Positions 56,797 to 64,000 of a stretch of DNA of 64,000 nt are shown here, piece after piece. The stretch spans positions 372,001-436,000 of the forward strand of contig NC_005071.1 in NCBI RefSeq assembly GCF_000011485.1, written 5' to 3'. The notes beneath the pieces are model-generated. The model searched no databases and was not told where the DNA came from. It saw only the letters and a list, made by a program, of their open reading frames with translations. Position 1 is the stretch's first letter, and the number at the start of each line of letters is the position of its first letter. A program made the position numbers and the translations under genes. This DNA comes from Prochlorococcus marinus str. MIT 9313 (GTDB lineage: Bacteria; Cyanobacteriota; Cyanobacteriia; PCC-6307; Cyanobiaceae).

Positions 56797-56850
56797 AGGC
56801 TTGACGGCAGGGGGGCTGGTCTCCGATAAAGACTCTTTGAAGCTTCCCTA

Positions 56851-57807
56851 ATGGCTGTCAATCCCCAAGGTGTTGCAGCCGTCCTTGCAGACCTCAAGGG
56901 TCGAGACTTCCTCTCCTGTGCTGATTTCACTGCGGAGCAGACCGTTGCCTTGCTTGAGCTTTCCCGTCAGCTCAAGAGCGGGGATCGCCGCATTGATTTG
57001 GGAAATCGAGTTCTCGGATTGATTTTTACCAAGGCCTCGACGCGCACACGAGTGAGCTTTCAGGTCGCGATGGCACGCCTTGGCGGGCAAACGGTGGATC
57101 TCAATCCTCAGGTGACACAATTGGGCCGGGGCGAACCCCTTGAAGACACGGCGAGAGTGTTGAGTCGTTTCTGTGATGTGATGGCGGTGCGGACCTTTGC
57201 TCAGCAGGAACTGCTGGATTACGCCCATTGGGCTTCGATTCCGGTGCTCAATGCTTTGACTGATTTGGAGCATCCCTGTCAGGCAATGGCTGACTTCCTA
57301 ACGATTCAAGAGGCTCTCGGGTCATTAACCGGCCAGACCTTGGCCTATGTGGGCGATGGAAATAACGTCTCACATTCTTTGATGCTCTGCGGCGCTCTCT
57401 TGGGGGTCAACGTTCGGATTGGCTGCCCGCAGGGATTTGAACCTCTACCTGAGGTGATTGATCAGGCCCGCAACTTGGCAGTGGCTGATGCTCGTATTGA
57501 AGTGATGACAGATCCAGTTGATGCAGTGCGAGGTGCGCAGGCTTTGTACACCGATGTTTGGGCCTCGATGGGACAGGAACAGGAACAGTCGCAGCGGGAA
57601 GAGGCCTTTCGTGGTTTCTGTCTCAATGAGGATTTGCTTGCTCATGCAGATCCCAATGCGATCGTGTTGCACTGCCTACCGGCTCATCGAGGGGAGGAGA
57701 TCAGTTCAGGCGTGATGGAAGGAGAGGCCAGTCGAATCTTTGATCAAGCTGAAAATCGTTTGCATGTTCAGCAAGCTTTGCTTGCGGCCGTGCTTGGTGG
57801 TCTCTAG
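56851..57807 (+). CDS. argF: Ornithine carbamoyltransferase
   Basis: 318 residues. Carbamoyl phosphate is bound by STRTR at 63-67; HPCQAMAD and the ornithine-binding VWASMGQE and HCLPAHRGEE motifs follow. The enzyme makes citrulline in arginine synthesis, a pathway that also uses the argD product from this window. It follows ftsH after 54 bases and precedes lexA. Confidence 0.96.
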   Translation: MAVNPQGVAAVLADLKGRDFLSCADFTAEQTVALLELSRQLKSGDRRIDLGNRVLGLIFTKASTRTRVSFQVAMARLGGQTVDLNPQVTQLGRGEPLEDTARVLSRFCDVMAVRTFAQQELLDYAHWASIPVLNALTDLEHPCQAMADFLTIQEALGSLTGQTLAYVGDGNNVSHSLMLCGALLGVNVRIGCPQGFEPLPEVIDQARNLAVADARIEVMTDPVDAVRGAQALYTDVWASMGQEQEQSQREEAFRGFCLNEDLLAHADPNAIVLHCLPAHRGEEISSGVMEGEASRIFDQAENRLHVQQALLAAVLGGL

Positions 57808-57914
57808 TTCCAGGCTGGATTGCTGCTTTCGGTTTTGAGCACTCCGGTTAACTCGGAATCGTCTTGCGGCTGCACTGTTTGGTGTTTAAACCCTTGCCAG
57901 ATTCAGTGCCTATA

Positions 57915-57927
57915 GGTACACATGTAT
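57915..57927 (+). promoter_or_regulatory. Probable LexA operator
   Basis: GGTACACATGTAT matches the cyanobacterial LexA box (RGTAC, three bases, DGTWC) except for the last position. It lies 15 bases before the lexA start codon, where it would give autorepression. Confidence 0.65.
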
Positions 57928-57942
57928 TGACGAATCAATGCA

Positions 57943-58566
57943 TTGCCATTGGCTGCCTCTTCTCCTGAGTTGCTTACTTCTGCCCAGCAGGAGCTTTATG
58001 ACTGGTTGGCTGATTACATCAGCAGCCATCACCACAGCCCTTCGATTCGACAGATGATGCAGGCCATGGGTCTGCGCTCACCAGCGCCGGTGCAGAGCCG
58101 GCTTAGACATTTGCAGCAGAAGGGATGGATTACTTGGCAGGAAGGGCAGGCGCGTACCTTGCAGCTACTTGGTGGGTTGGTGTCCGGTATTCCCGTTTTG
58201 GGTGCAGTTGCCGCTGGTGGTTTGGTGGAGACGTTTGATGATGTTCAGGAGCGGTTAGATCTTGCACCAGTTTTGGAGACCCGTGGACTGTTTGCGCTCA
58301 CCGTGAATGGTGATTCGATGGTGGATGCCTACATTGCAGATGGCGATGTGGTTCTGATGGAGCCAGTGCCTGAGCCTTCGCGGCTGCGAGATGGAACGGT
58401 GGTGAGTGCACTTGTGCCCGGAAGTGGCACCACGCTGAAGCACTTTCACCGCAACGGCGCTTCGGTGCGGCTTGAGGCTGCTAATACCGCCTATGAGCCG
58501 ATTGAGCTACCAGCCGATCAGGTGCAGGTTCAGGGCAAGCTCGTGGCTGTTTGGCGTCAGGTTTGA
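57943..58566 (+). CDS. lexA: LexA repressor
   Basis: 207 residues with a TTG start (57949 TTG is an alternative). The N-terminal winged helix (ELYDWLADYISSHHHSPSIRQMMQAMGL) binds DNA. The cleavage site is A91-G92 in AVAAGG. The S24-type self-cleaving domain has S125 in VNGDSM and K166 in TLKHF. All catalytic residues are intact, which is not so in some cyanobacteria where LexA lost cleavage. A probable operator lies just upstream. Confidence 0.94.
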   Translation: MPLAASSPELLTSAQQELYDWLADYISSHHHSPSIRQMMQAMGLRSPAPVQSRLRHLQQKGWITWQEGQARTLQLLGGLVSGIPVLGAVAAGGLVETFDDVQERLDLAPVLETRGLFALTVNGDSMVDAYIADGDVVLMEPVPEPSRLRDGTVVSALVPGSGTTLKHFHRNGASVRLEAANTAYEPIELPADQVQVQGKLVAVWRQV

Positions 58567-58627
58567 GGCCTTGCCGTTGTAAGCTGTGTTTTGACGGCGG
58601 TACGAGCCCAGTGTTACCGGCGTTTAT

Positions 58628-58700
58628 GGGGCCATAGCTCAGCTGGTAGAGCACCTGCATGGCATGCAGGGGGTCAGGAGTTCGAGTCTCCTTGGCTCCA
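58628..58700 (+). tRNA. tRNA-Ala(GGC)
   Basis: 73-nt tRNA with acceptor stem GGGGCCA/TGGCTCC, D-arm AGCTCAGCTGGTAGAGC, anticodon arm CCTGC-ATGGCAT-GCAGG giving GGC, and T-loop GTTCGAGTC. CCA is not encoded. Its 3' end adjoins an integrase fragment, so it is a likely attachment site. Confidence 0.95.
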
Positions 58701-58733
58701 TTCTTAAAAATACTGTCCTAGACAGGGTTTTGG

Positions 58734-58755
58734 GCGGCAGAAAGGCCGCTTTTTT
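58734..58755 (+). terminator. Intrinsic terminator of tRNA-Ala
   Basis: GCGGC, a 6-base loop, GCCGC and six T residues. A second hairpin, CTGTC-CTA-GACAG at 58712-58724, precedes it. Together they end the tRNA transcript. Confidence 0.85.
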
Positions 58756-58762
58756 AGTGCCC

Positions 58763-58846
58763 TTCTGCGCATCGTGTCCTGCCTGGGTAGTCACATGTCT
58801 GCCCATTTCTGCGCATGATTCTGCGCATAGGAATTGTTCTGCGCAC
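58763..58846 (+). repeat. Four direct repeats of TTCTGCGCAT between tRNA-Ala and the integrase fragment
   Basis: Copies at 58763-58772, 58807-58816, 58819-58828 and 58837-58846 (last base C in the fourth). The final copy touches the integrase ATG at 58847. Same-orientation short repeats beside an integrase gene and tRNA are the pattern of integrase arm-type binding sites; this function is inference. Confidence 0.7.
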
Positions 58847-59248
58847 ATGCCTCAGCAGAAGTGGTTCGCCCGCCTTCGTGGGCAGATAAAAGACAGGTGT
58901 GGAATGGGTTGGGGCATCGCTGATCGCAACGGTGACACCCAGCTCACCCGACGCATCAATGATGGAAAGCAGCACCAGAACCCCAGACAATCGGTGCAGT
59001 TGGGGGTGCCATGGAACCCGGCCTGCAGCGGGGAAATTTTTCTGAAGGTCTGCCAGCACAAGCAGCTGGTGGACGAGCGCCACTGCTCGCTGGCTGAGGC
59101 CAAAAAGAAACTAGATGCCAAGGACAGCGCCACCCCCACTATCACACGCTCGTTGGAGGAGGAGGACAGCGGCTGGGAGGCCGTCATCGATCCCCGTTGC
59201 CGGAACGCCCGCGTCACATCCCGAAGTCGCTTTATCGCAAGCAGCTGA
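58847..59248 (+). pseudogene. Tyrosine integrase, N-terminal fragment
   Basis: 133 residues from ATG 58847 directly after the fourth repeat. KWFARLRGQIKDRCGMGWGI, ADRNGDTQLTRR, QSVQLGVPWNPACSGEIF and DERHCSLAEAKKKL read like the arm-binding and core-binding head of marine cyanobacterial/cyanophage tyrosine recombinases, and the helix SGWEAVID at about 112 begins the core-binding domain. Past this the frame passes into another protein's sequence in the wrong frame; the catalytic domain with the R-H-R-Y residues is gone. A deletion joined it to the primase piece that begins near 59197. Confidence 0.65.
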
Positions 59249-59529
59249 CGCGGACGCTGCAGGACATCGCCGATGCGTTGAAGCTCATCCCGCCACGGGT
59301 GCCGGGACACGGCAATTACCCGGTGGATCGGAACATGGCCTGGGGCCTGAAGGCTGCCTGCCGCGACGCTGGGTACGGTACGGATGTGGCTCGGAAACTA
59401 CTCGAAGCCCACAGCCCTAACGGTTGGGACCCCGACCAGATCCTCCGCTTTGGAGGTGATCAGATCAGTGCTGGGACGTTCTGGTGGCAAGCCCAGCAAC
59501 ACGGCTACCGGAGGCCCGCCGATGACTGA
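59197..59529 (+). pseudogene. Primase-associated PriCT-like fragment
   Basis: 110 residues with a TTG at the head, not a trusted start, because the head lies at the deletion junction with the integrase. The sequence YRKQLTRTLQDIADALKLIP, NMAWGLKAACRDAGYG and GGDQISAGTFWWQAQQHGYR is the pattern of PriCT-2-type modules found between primase and helicase domains of integrative elements and phages. It overlaps the next frame by eight bases. GC and codon use are higher than in the flanking genes, a sign of foreign origin. Confidence 0.5.
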
Positions 59530-60148
59530 TCTGCAGTCGGTGGTAGACCATCACTCCACCATCCCGGACGAGGCGATCAGGGATGCCGCCAAGAGCATCC
59601 GGGTCGCTCAGGGCCGCCAGCGATTCAGCTTCGACAACCTCCTGCCGTCCGATCTAGCGAGGGCCGTGGAGATGGTGACGGAGGTGCTGCCTGCCGATGC
59701 GCTGACCTCCGTGTTTACGCTGCTCTGCGGTTACAGCGGCCTGCTCAAGCTCGGCACCAAGGTGTCGCCGGATGGTCGCTATTGGGTCCCCGCCAACCTG
59801 TACGTCGGGCTAGTGGGGCCAAGCGGTTTGACCAAGAGTCCAATCCAGAAGGCCCTCATCTCCGATCCATCCCGGCAGCTTCAGCAGGAAGAGAAGGCTC
59901 GGTATGACCTGCTGCTGAAGGTATGGGAGGACTCCGAACCACAAGACAGGGAGAAACATCCTGCCCGCCGGTGCCCACTGCATCAGAAGGAGTTCTCCCC
60001 GGAGGCGCTCGGGATGTGGCTGCAGTTCTACGAGCAGGCTGGCCTTGGTGTTCTGCTGACCCGCGCTGAATTGAGCGGGATGCTGCGGTCGCTGGAGGCT
60101 GACACCAGGCGCGGCAGGGGTACCGCTGAGGCTCAATTTTTAGAGTAG
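59522..60148 (+). pseudogene. DUF3987-like primase/helicase, truncated by an amber codon
   Basis: 208 residues from ATG 59522. GYSGLLKLGTKVSPDGRYWV followed by NLYVGLVGPSGLTKSPIQKA is the DUF3987 core with a degenerate P-loop (GPSGLTKS). It ends at TAG 60146-60148 after TAEAQFLE; the same frame continues YDGDDCTSLRRAV, as family members do (E-x-YDG), and is then lost. The full domain would be about twice as long. So the replication protein of the element is dead. Confidence 0.6.
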
Positions 60149-60541
60149 TACGACGGTGATGACTGCACTTCTCTCCGCCGGGCAGTGGTGAACCAGCGAC
60201 CTACAAATAGTGAGAAAAAGCGCTTCATTGGTTTGGAAGCGGTGGAGGGTCTCCCCTCTCGATGAACCAACCATCGGCCGAATCAACGATTCACCTGGCG
60301 ACCTGCCTCAACGAGGGCTGTGATGTTGGTCACAGGGGCGTCACCACTTGGACTGACAACGCTGCCACCCACCTCACTTCTGCATGGTGTTCAAGGTGCC
60401 GGATCACCCCGCGGCTCTCAACTTGATCGGAATGTCCTTTCTCGCTAAATAAGTCGTTGTCATTAATCTGTCGACATTTAGGGAACTCTATATCGTGTTA
60501 TCTAGAGCAGTTGCTAATAAGTAAAGCAATCAGTTCTGGTT
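60149..60541. other. Element end and gap
   Basis: The first 60 bases are the tail of the DUF3987 frame. The rest shows no supported gene. I do not see a second copy of the tRNA-Ala 3' end, so the far attachment site is not identified. Confidence 0.35.
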
Positions 60542-60787
60542 TTACTCACTGTCCTCCAGATTTTCTAATTCAATGGAGAAGTGATATAGGGCTATGCCAA
60601 GAAATGCACCAAAGACAACCTGGCCATCGGCATTAGGGGCGATTTCTGTCGCAACGATCAGGATAAAACTAGTTAATGTCAAGGCCCGTAGAGTGCGTCG
60701 CTTTATTGCTCTATTCCTCAGCCTTTTGTGGAGGAGGGAGTTTGTCTCACTCATCCACTTTTCAAGCTGTTCTCTGGATTTAGTCAC
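60542..60787 (-). CDS. Small membrane protein, 81 aa
   Basis: A charged helical start of about 30 residues (MTKSREQLEKWMSETNSLLHKRL) is followed by two hydrophobic segments (LTSFILIVATEIAP; QVVFGAFLGIALYHFSIEL) separated by the turn EIAPNADGQ. The last motif recurs in the 51-residue protein just upstream. Function unknown. It is the second gene of a two-gene minus-strand unit. Confidence 0.6.
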   Translation of the reverse strand: MTKSREQLEKWMSETNSLLHKRLRNRAIKRRTLRALTLTSFILIVATEIAPNADGQVVFGAFLGIALYHFSIELENLEDSE

Positions 60788-60820
60788 TACTAAGTCGTCA
60801 GCAGCTGTTAATTTCTCATC

Positions 60821-60976
60821 TTACTGTGCTTTGTCTAAGCTTTTCAGTGTGTGCACTAACAGTCCGATCAATAGTCCAGAAAACGTTCCTACAAGAATTT
60901 GTCCATCGTTGGGAGCAACTTCTAGCATCATGATAAATACAAAAAATGTCCATATTAATAGCCTCATGTTGACCAT
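60821..60976 (-). CDS. Small membrane protein, 51 aa, related to its neighbour
   Basis: ATG 60976 (or 60967). Two short hydrophobic segments, LLIWTFFVFIMMLEVAP and ILVGTFSGLLIGLLVHTL, flank EVAPNDGQ, the same hairpin turn as in the 81-residue protein 33 bases downstream (EIAPNADGQ). The two are evidently a tandem duplication, with the longer one carrying an extra N-terminal helix. Too short for usual gene callers. Function unknown. Confidence 0.5.
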   Translation of the reverse strand: MVNMRLLIWTFFVFIMMLEVAPNDGQILVGTFSGLLIGLLVHTLKSLDKAQ

Positions 60977-61039
60977 TGTCACTGTTTAGCCCTTGGCTAA
61001 TGATGGCGCGTTGTCTCTTTAAGAATAAGATTTAATCTT

Positions 61040-61618
61040 TCAATCTGCTCTGCTCTGTTGTGATGCTTTTTGCTCTGCACTGGAAAGCTTCTCAATGATG
61101 CCAGCAGTTTCTAACTCCCCTGTGAAGCCAAATGAGGCAGAGTCAACAAGACGATCGGGGAACAAAACCCCGTCTAAGTGGTCACATTCATGTTGGATAA
61201 CTCTAGCTGGGAAGCCCTCAAGGCAATGCTCAACCTCAAAACCATCTTCATTCAGCGCCCTGTAGTGAATCCGACTCCAGCGCGATACCTTGCCCCGCAG
61301 GCCTGGCACACTCAAGCACCCCTCCCAACCATCCTCTAGATCAGAGCCGATTGGTGTTAAGACAGGATTAATCAGAAGTGTTTGTGGAATCGATGGGGCC
61401 TCGGGATAGCGAGGATTAGGGCCTCCTCCACCAAACAGCACCACTCTTAAAGGGACACCAATTTGGGGTGCGGCGAGCCCTGCTCCTTGATGGGCCTTCA
61501 CCGTGTCTTGTAAATCCTTGATGAGTGAAATGATCAGCTCATCAGAGGCATCATCGACGACATTGGACACTTTCCTCAGTTGAGGATTGCCCATACGCAG
61601 GATTTCTTTCACAGCCAT
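61040..61618 (-). CDS. def: Peptide deformylase
   Basis: 192 residues from ATG 61618; GGAGG lies nine bases upstream, which chooses this start over ATG 61624 (only three bases away from it) and over the longer frame to 61771. Removes formyl from nascent proteins. The three family motifs are present: GAGLAAPQIG, EGCLSVPG and HECDHLDGVLFPDRL, the last with the metal ligands. The sequence of the third motif fits type 1B deformylase. Confidence 0.95.
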   Translation of the reverse strand: MAVKEILRMGNPQLRKVSNVVDDASDELIISLIKDLQDTVKAHQGAGLAAPQIGVPLRVVLFGGGGPNPRYPEAPSIPQTLLINPVLTPIGSDLEDGWEGCLSVPGLRGKVSRWSRIHYRALNEDGFEVEHCLEGFPARVIQHECDHLDGVLFPDRLVDSASFGFTGELETAGIIEKLSSAEQKASQQSRAD

Positions 61619-61746
61619 GATCATTAACCTCCCTTTCTCTTTTCTGTAGTTTTCGCCAACACAACAAAACCAGCCACAAGGATGAGCAAGATTCTGTAAA
61701 TGGACAAGTGAGTTATCAGGCTCATTGTTTTGGCTTTTGTTAATGT

Positions 61747-62406
61747 TCAGCTGCTTAGCAGTCTCTTGCAAAAATTACTTGAGTGAGTCACTGCTGCGGT
61801 CCAGTTTTCGGTTTCAGTGAGTCCAGAGTTTCGGGTGGGTTTGAAGCTGTGATCTCCGGCAGGCATCCATTGCAAAGAGACCATTGGCGACAAAGTGTAG
61901 GTTTCTACCTCGTCTTGTCGCCCCATCCCATCGCGTTCGCCTTGCAAAATCAAGGTTGGCGTCTTTTGCACGGCAAGATGTTCAGTTCTCAACTGCTGAG
62001 GTTTCCCCAAGGGATGAAAGGGGTAACCCAGGCAGATGCAGCCAAGTACGTTCATTTTGGCTGAGAGTTCATCTGCCAGAAGACTCGCGACTCTGCCTCC
62101 CATCGACTTACCGCCAATGATTACAGGTCGAAGCGCAGCTTCGCTCTCGACCTGCTCGAGGAAGACTTGCTTCAATTTCGGCATTCGATCAGGGGGAGAG
62201 CGTTTGCCACTAATGCGTTGTTTAGCCATGTATGAGAATTCAAAGCGCACCACTCGCCAACCGACTTCAGCTAAGCCACTGGCCATCGCTGTCATGAAAG
62301 GGCTATCCATTGCTGCACCAGCCCCATGGGCTAAGAGCAGGGTGGCAGGTGCAGCGCTAGAACCATTCACCAAGCGTGGAGTGGGATCCATCGATAACTT
62401 ATTCAT
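61747..62406 (-). CDS. Alpha/beta hydrolase (TEX30/KANL3-like)
   Basis: 219 residues. The oxyanion region LLAHGAGAAMDSPFM is near the start, the nucleophile Ser lies in GGKSMGGRVAS, an acid in QGERDGMG, and the His in GDHSFKPTRNSG. This is the pattern of the small alpha/beta hydrolase subfamily of COG3571 type. Substrate unknown. It is 128 bases upstream of def on the same strand. Confidence 0.88.
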   Translation of the reverse strand: MNKLSMDPTPRLVNGSSAAPATLLLAHGAGAAMDSPFMTAMASGLAEVGWRVVRFEFSYMAKQRISGKRSPPDRMPKLKQVFLEQVESEAALRPVIIGGKSMGGRVASLLADELSAKMNVLGCICLGYPFHPLGKPQQLRTEHLAVQKTPTLILQGERDGMGRQDEVETYTLSPMVSLQWMPAGDHSFKPTRNSGLTETENWTAAVTHSSNFCKRLLSS

Positions 62407-62769
62407 CTAGGCATTCTCCTGATTTTTGGCAGCTAAGTAGACATGCTTGGTGAGTCATCGTTTTTGTCAGGAAGGAACGGAATGGCTCAACAAATAATCG
62501 TAGGTAGCTATTCAATGGGGTTGTGACCTAGGGCTGATCTAATCCCTGACAAAGAGTCTTTACTTAGGTAATTGCAGTTTTTCTAATTGCCTTCCAACCA
62601 GAACTCGCAAGCTTGATCGCTTATGCCACAGCGGCAGCAAGCAAGTGATAAGACTGTTAGGAGAGTTCAGCTCTTGACTAAGGGAATCAATCAGAATTCA
62701 ACTCTCTCGGAGCAAGGATGTTTGGCAGCTCAACCTTTTCTCAAACGGATGACGCCATTGAAGGCAACG
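62407..62769. other. Intergenic stretch
   Basis: No supported gene. Contains the promoter of the alpha/beta hydrolase gene. A 75-codon plus-strand frame at 62623-62850 lies over the end of the exonuclease gene and looks like a shadow. Confidence 0.35.
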
Positions 62770-63702
62770 TTATGCACTCAATGGCTGCTCCTCTTGTTGA
62801 TCAATAGCAACCACTTGGAAGTCAAGCTTGGCGGCCTCTCGATCACTTAAGCGTCGGGTCCAGGCACCTTGAATTGGATCATTCCAACGAAAGCCAGCAT
62901 CTTTGGCCAGGTGTCTTTGTTCATAAGACACCTGGGCACGCATCAAACGCCTTGGCTCTAGCCCATGAAGCAGGAGCGTTTCGAGATCCTTGCAACGGGC
63001 GAACACCTCGGCGAGATAAATGCAGTCGGTGAGAGCACGATGAGCGGCCCATACTGGCACGCCATAAGCGAGAGCCAAATCTCTTACAGAAGGCCTTGAA
63101 CGAAGCTGACGATCAACTGGCCAAGCGATGTCTTCCATCGTGCACAGCCAGGGCTTGGAGACAGCTGGAAGCTGATCCTTTCCGAACCACTGACGATCGA
63201 AGCCAGCATTGTGAGCAACTAACAGATCAGCGGCATCCAGTAAGGCTTGGAAATAGTCCAGCCCTTGTCGCCAAGGTTGATCCAAGCGTGTGACCTCAGC
63301 GGGGATGCGATTGATTGATTCAGCCGCATTGGTTTCCACAGGTAGCAAAAAGGAATGCTGGGCAAGCACAGCACGCTGCGGTGCATGGAAAAGGATGGCG
63401 CCAACCTCTAGGCATTGACCTCGCTTCGGATCCAATCCAGTGGTTTCCGTATCGATGATCAGCAGCATCTCTGGCAGTGAGCTCAAAGCTTCTCGATGCA
63501 AAGAAGGCAGTGCTACTGGTGCATGAGGTTGCGGTAAAGAGACAGCCTTTGAAGTAGTGACAGCTTTTGAAGGAGTGACAACTGCCTCTTCTGCATTGAG
63601 ATCTGGGAGAAGATCCAACTGACCAGCTCCAAAGAGATGCTGCTTTGCTTCCCCCACGCCGAGTTCATCAATCGATTGCTTGTATTCTCCCGCACCCATC
63701 AA
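62770..63702 (-). CDS. DnaQ-type 3'-5' exonuclease
   Basis: 310 residues. The exonuclease fold starts at about 78 with LLIIDTETTGLDP (Asp84, Glu86, motif Exo I), then LVAHNAGFDRQWF (Exo II) and HRALTDCIYLAEVF (Exo III with the conserved His and Asp). The first 75 residues are an unrelated extension holding a short duplication (PSKAVTTSKAV), so this is not a plain epsilon subunit. It could proofread for polymerase III or act in RNA or DNA trimming. A C-terminal domain of about 60 residues follows the fold. Confidence 0.88.
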   Translation of the reverse strand: MMGAGEYKQSIDELGVGEAKQHLFGAGQLDLLPDLNAEEAVVTPSKAVTTSKAVSLPQPHAPVALPSLHREALSSLPEMLLIIDTETTGLDPKRGQCLEVGAILFHAPQRAVLAQHSFLLPVETNAAESINRIPAEVTRLDQPWRQGLDYFQALLDAADLLVAHNAGFDRQWFGKDQLPAVSKPWLCTMEDIAWPVDRQLRSRPSVRDLALAYGVPVWAAHRALTDCIYLAEVFARCKDLETLLLHGLEPRRLMRAQVSYEQRHLAKDAGFRWNDPIQGAWTRRLSDREAAKLDFQVVAIDQQEEQPLSA

Positions 63703-63740
63703 GGGGCTCTCTAGGGTGCGCCATAGATGCGAGCTTCTGC

Positions 63741-64000
63741 ATGGCCCTTCAAGTTGGTGATAAGGCTCCTGCCATTGATCTGGTTGATCAAAATGGCAAC
63801 AAGCGGCGGAGTAATGATCTCAAAGGCAAAGTACTCGTGTTGTTTTTCTATCCCAAGGACGACACTCCTGGATGTACAGCCGAAGCTTGTAGCTTTCGAG
63901 ACAATTACTCAGTTTTTGAGAACCTCGGTTCTGAAGTCTGGGGGGTGAGTGGAGACGATGACATTAGTCATCGGCAATTTGCAGAACGACATGGCCTGCC
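63741..64000 (+). CDS. bcp: Peroxiredoxin Q / bacterioferritin comigratory protein (5' part)
   Basis: Runs off the window; 86 codons are present from ATG 63741. ALQVGDKAPAIDLVDQNG and FFYPKDDTPGCTAEACSFRD are the AhpC/TSA thioredoxin-like fold of PrxQ, with the peroxidatic Cys in TPGCT and the resolving Cys five residues later (PrxQ C-x4-C). It reduces peroxides with thioredoxin, in cyanobacteria often at the thylakoid. The start lies 38 bases from the divergent exonuclease gene. Confidence 0.92.
   Translation, partial: MALQVGDKAPAIDLVDQNGNKRRSNDLKGKVLVLFFYPKDDTPGCTAEACSFRDNYSVFENLGSEVWGVSGDDDISHRQFAERHGL

Noticed and set aside
62623-62850. Plus-strand frame of 75 residues before and over the exonuclease gene end
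   Set aside because: Lies partly over the real exonuclease gene on the other strand, with no ribosome site and unconvincing composition.
1-64000. CRISPR arrays, complete insertion sequences, rRNA genes or riboswitches
   Set aside because: I saw no spaced direct-repeat array, transposase with terminal inverted repeats, rRNA, TPP or cobalamin riboswitch anywhere in the window.

Overview
The window looks like chromosome of a marine picocyanobacterium, most likely a low-light Prochlorococcus of the MIT9303/MIT9313 type or a close marine Synechococcus. This is inference from gene content: a nickel superoxide dismutase set, ARC6/Ftn2-type division protein, group-2 sigma-70 factor, cyanobacterial DUF1517, DUF3611, DUF3122 and TIGR03792-like proteins, a CbiE-CbiT fusion, moderate GC, and several decayed genes between compact housekeeping genes.

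Layout. 1-9 kb: end of a cytosine-deaminase-like hydrolase, an FAD oxidase, a loosely packed stretch with two long hairpins and an acidic orphan protein, then the minus-strand run murA, tRNA-Leu(CAA), argD, folC, pentapeptide protein. 9-13 kb: tRNA-Leu(CAG), a conserved small protein, SpoU methyltransferase, lpdA, trpC. 13-16 kb: nickel group sodT (plus strand) facing sodX, sodN and an FKBP isomerase (minus strand). 16-30 kb: a porin-like protein, lnt, mnmA, NAD(P)HX repair enzyme, sigma factor, pdhA, ftn2, ffh, rpsP, phoH and a Bax-inhibitor-like protein. 30-31 kb: a composite pseudogene joining the start of a sugar transporter to the end of a carbohydrate porin. 31-45 kb: BASS transporter, era, an in-frame trmD-ispF fusion, larB, DUF1517, thiS-thiE, ribF, surE, pheS, nadK, DUF192 and cbiET. 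46-53 kb: a broken repeat/RTX-type protein, a GH116 glycosidase, ribD, a K+ channel and an SRAP protein. 54-58.6 kb: ftsH, argF, lexA. 58.6-60.2 kb: tRNA-Ala(GGC) followed by four short direct repeats, an integrase N-terminus and a truncated primase/helicase, read as the relic of an integrative element. 60.5-64 kb: a pair of related small membrane proteins, def, an alpha/beta hydrolase, a DnaQ-type exonuclease and the start of a peroxiredoxin Q.

Functional links: the nickel group supplies metal, protease and enzyme for superoxide removal; argD and argF serve arginine synthesis; ribF and ribD flavin synthesis; thiS and thiE thiamine synthesis; lpdA and pdhA are parts of pyruvate dehydrogenase; ffh and ftsH handle membrane proteins; lexA and SRAP belong to DNA-damage response. 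The most unusual items are the TrmD-IspF fusion, the tRNA-Ala element relic with putative integrase arm sites, and the sugar-transporter/porin deletion scar.
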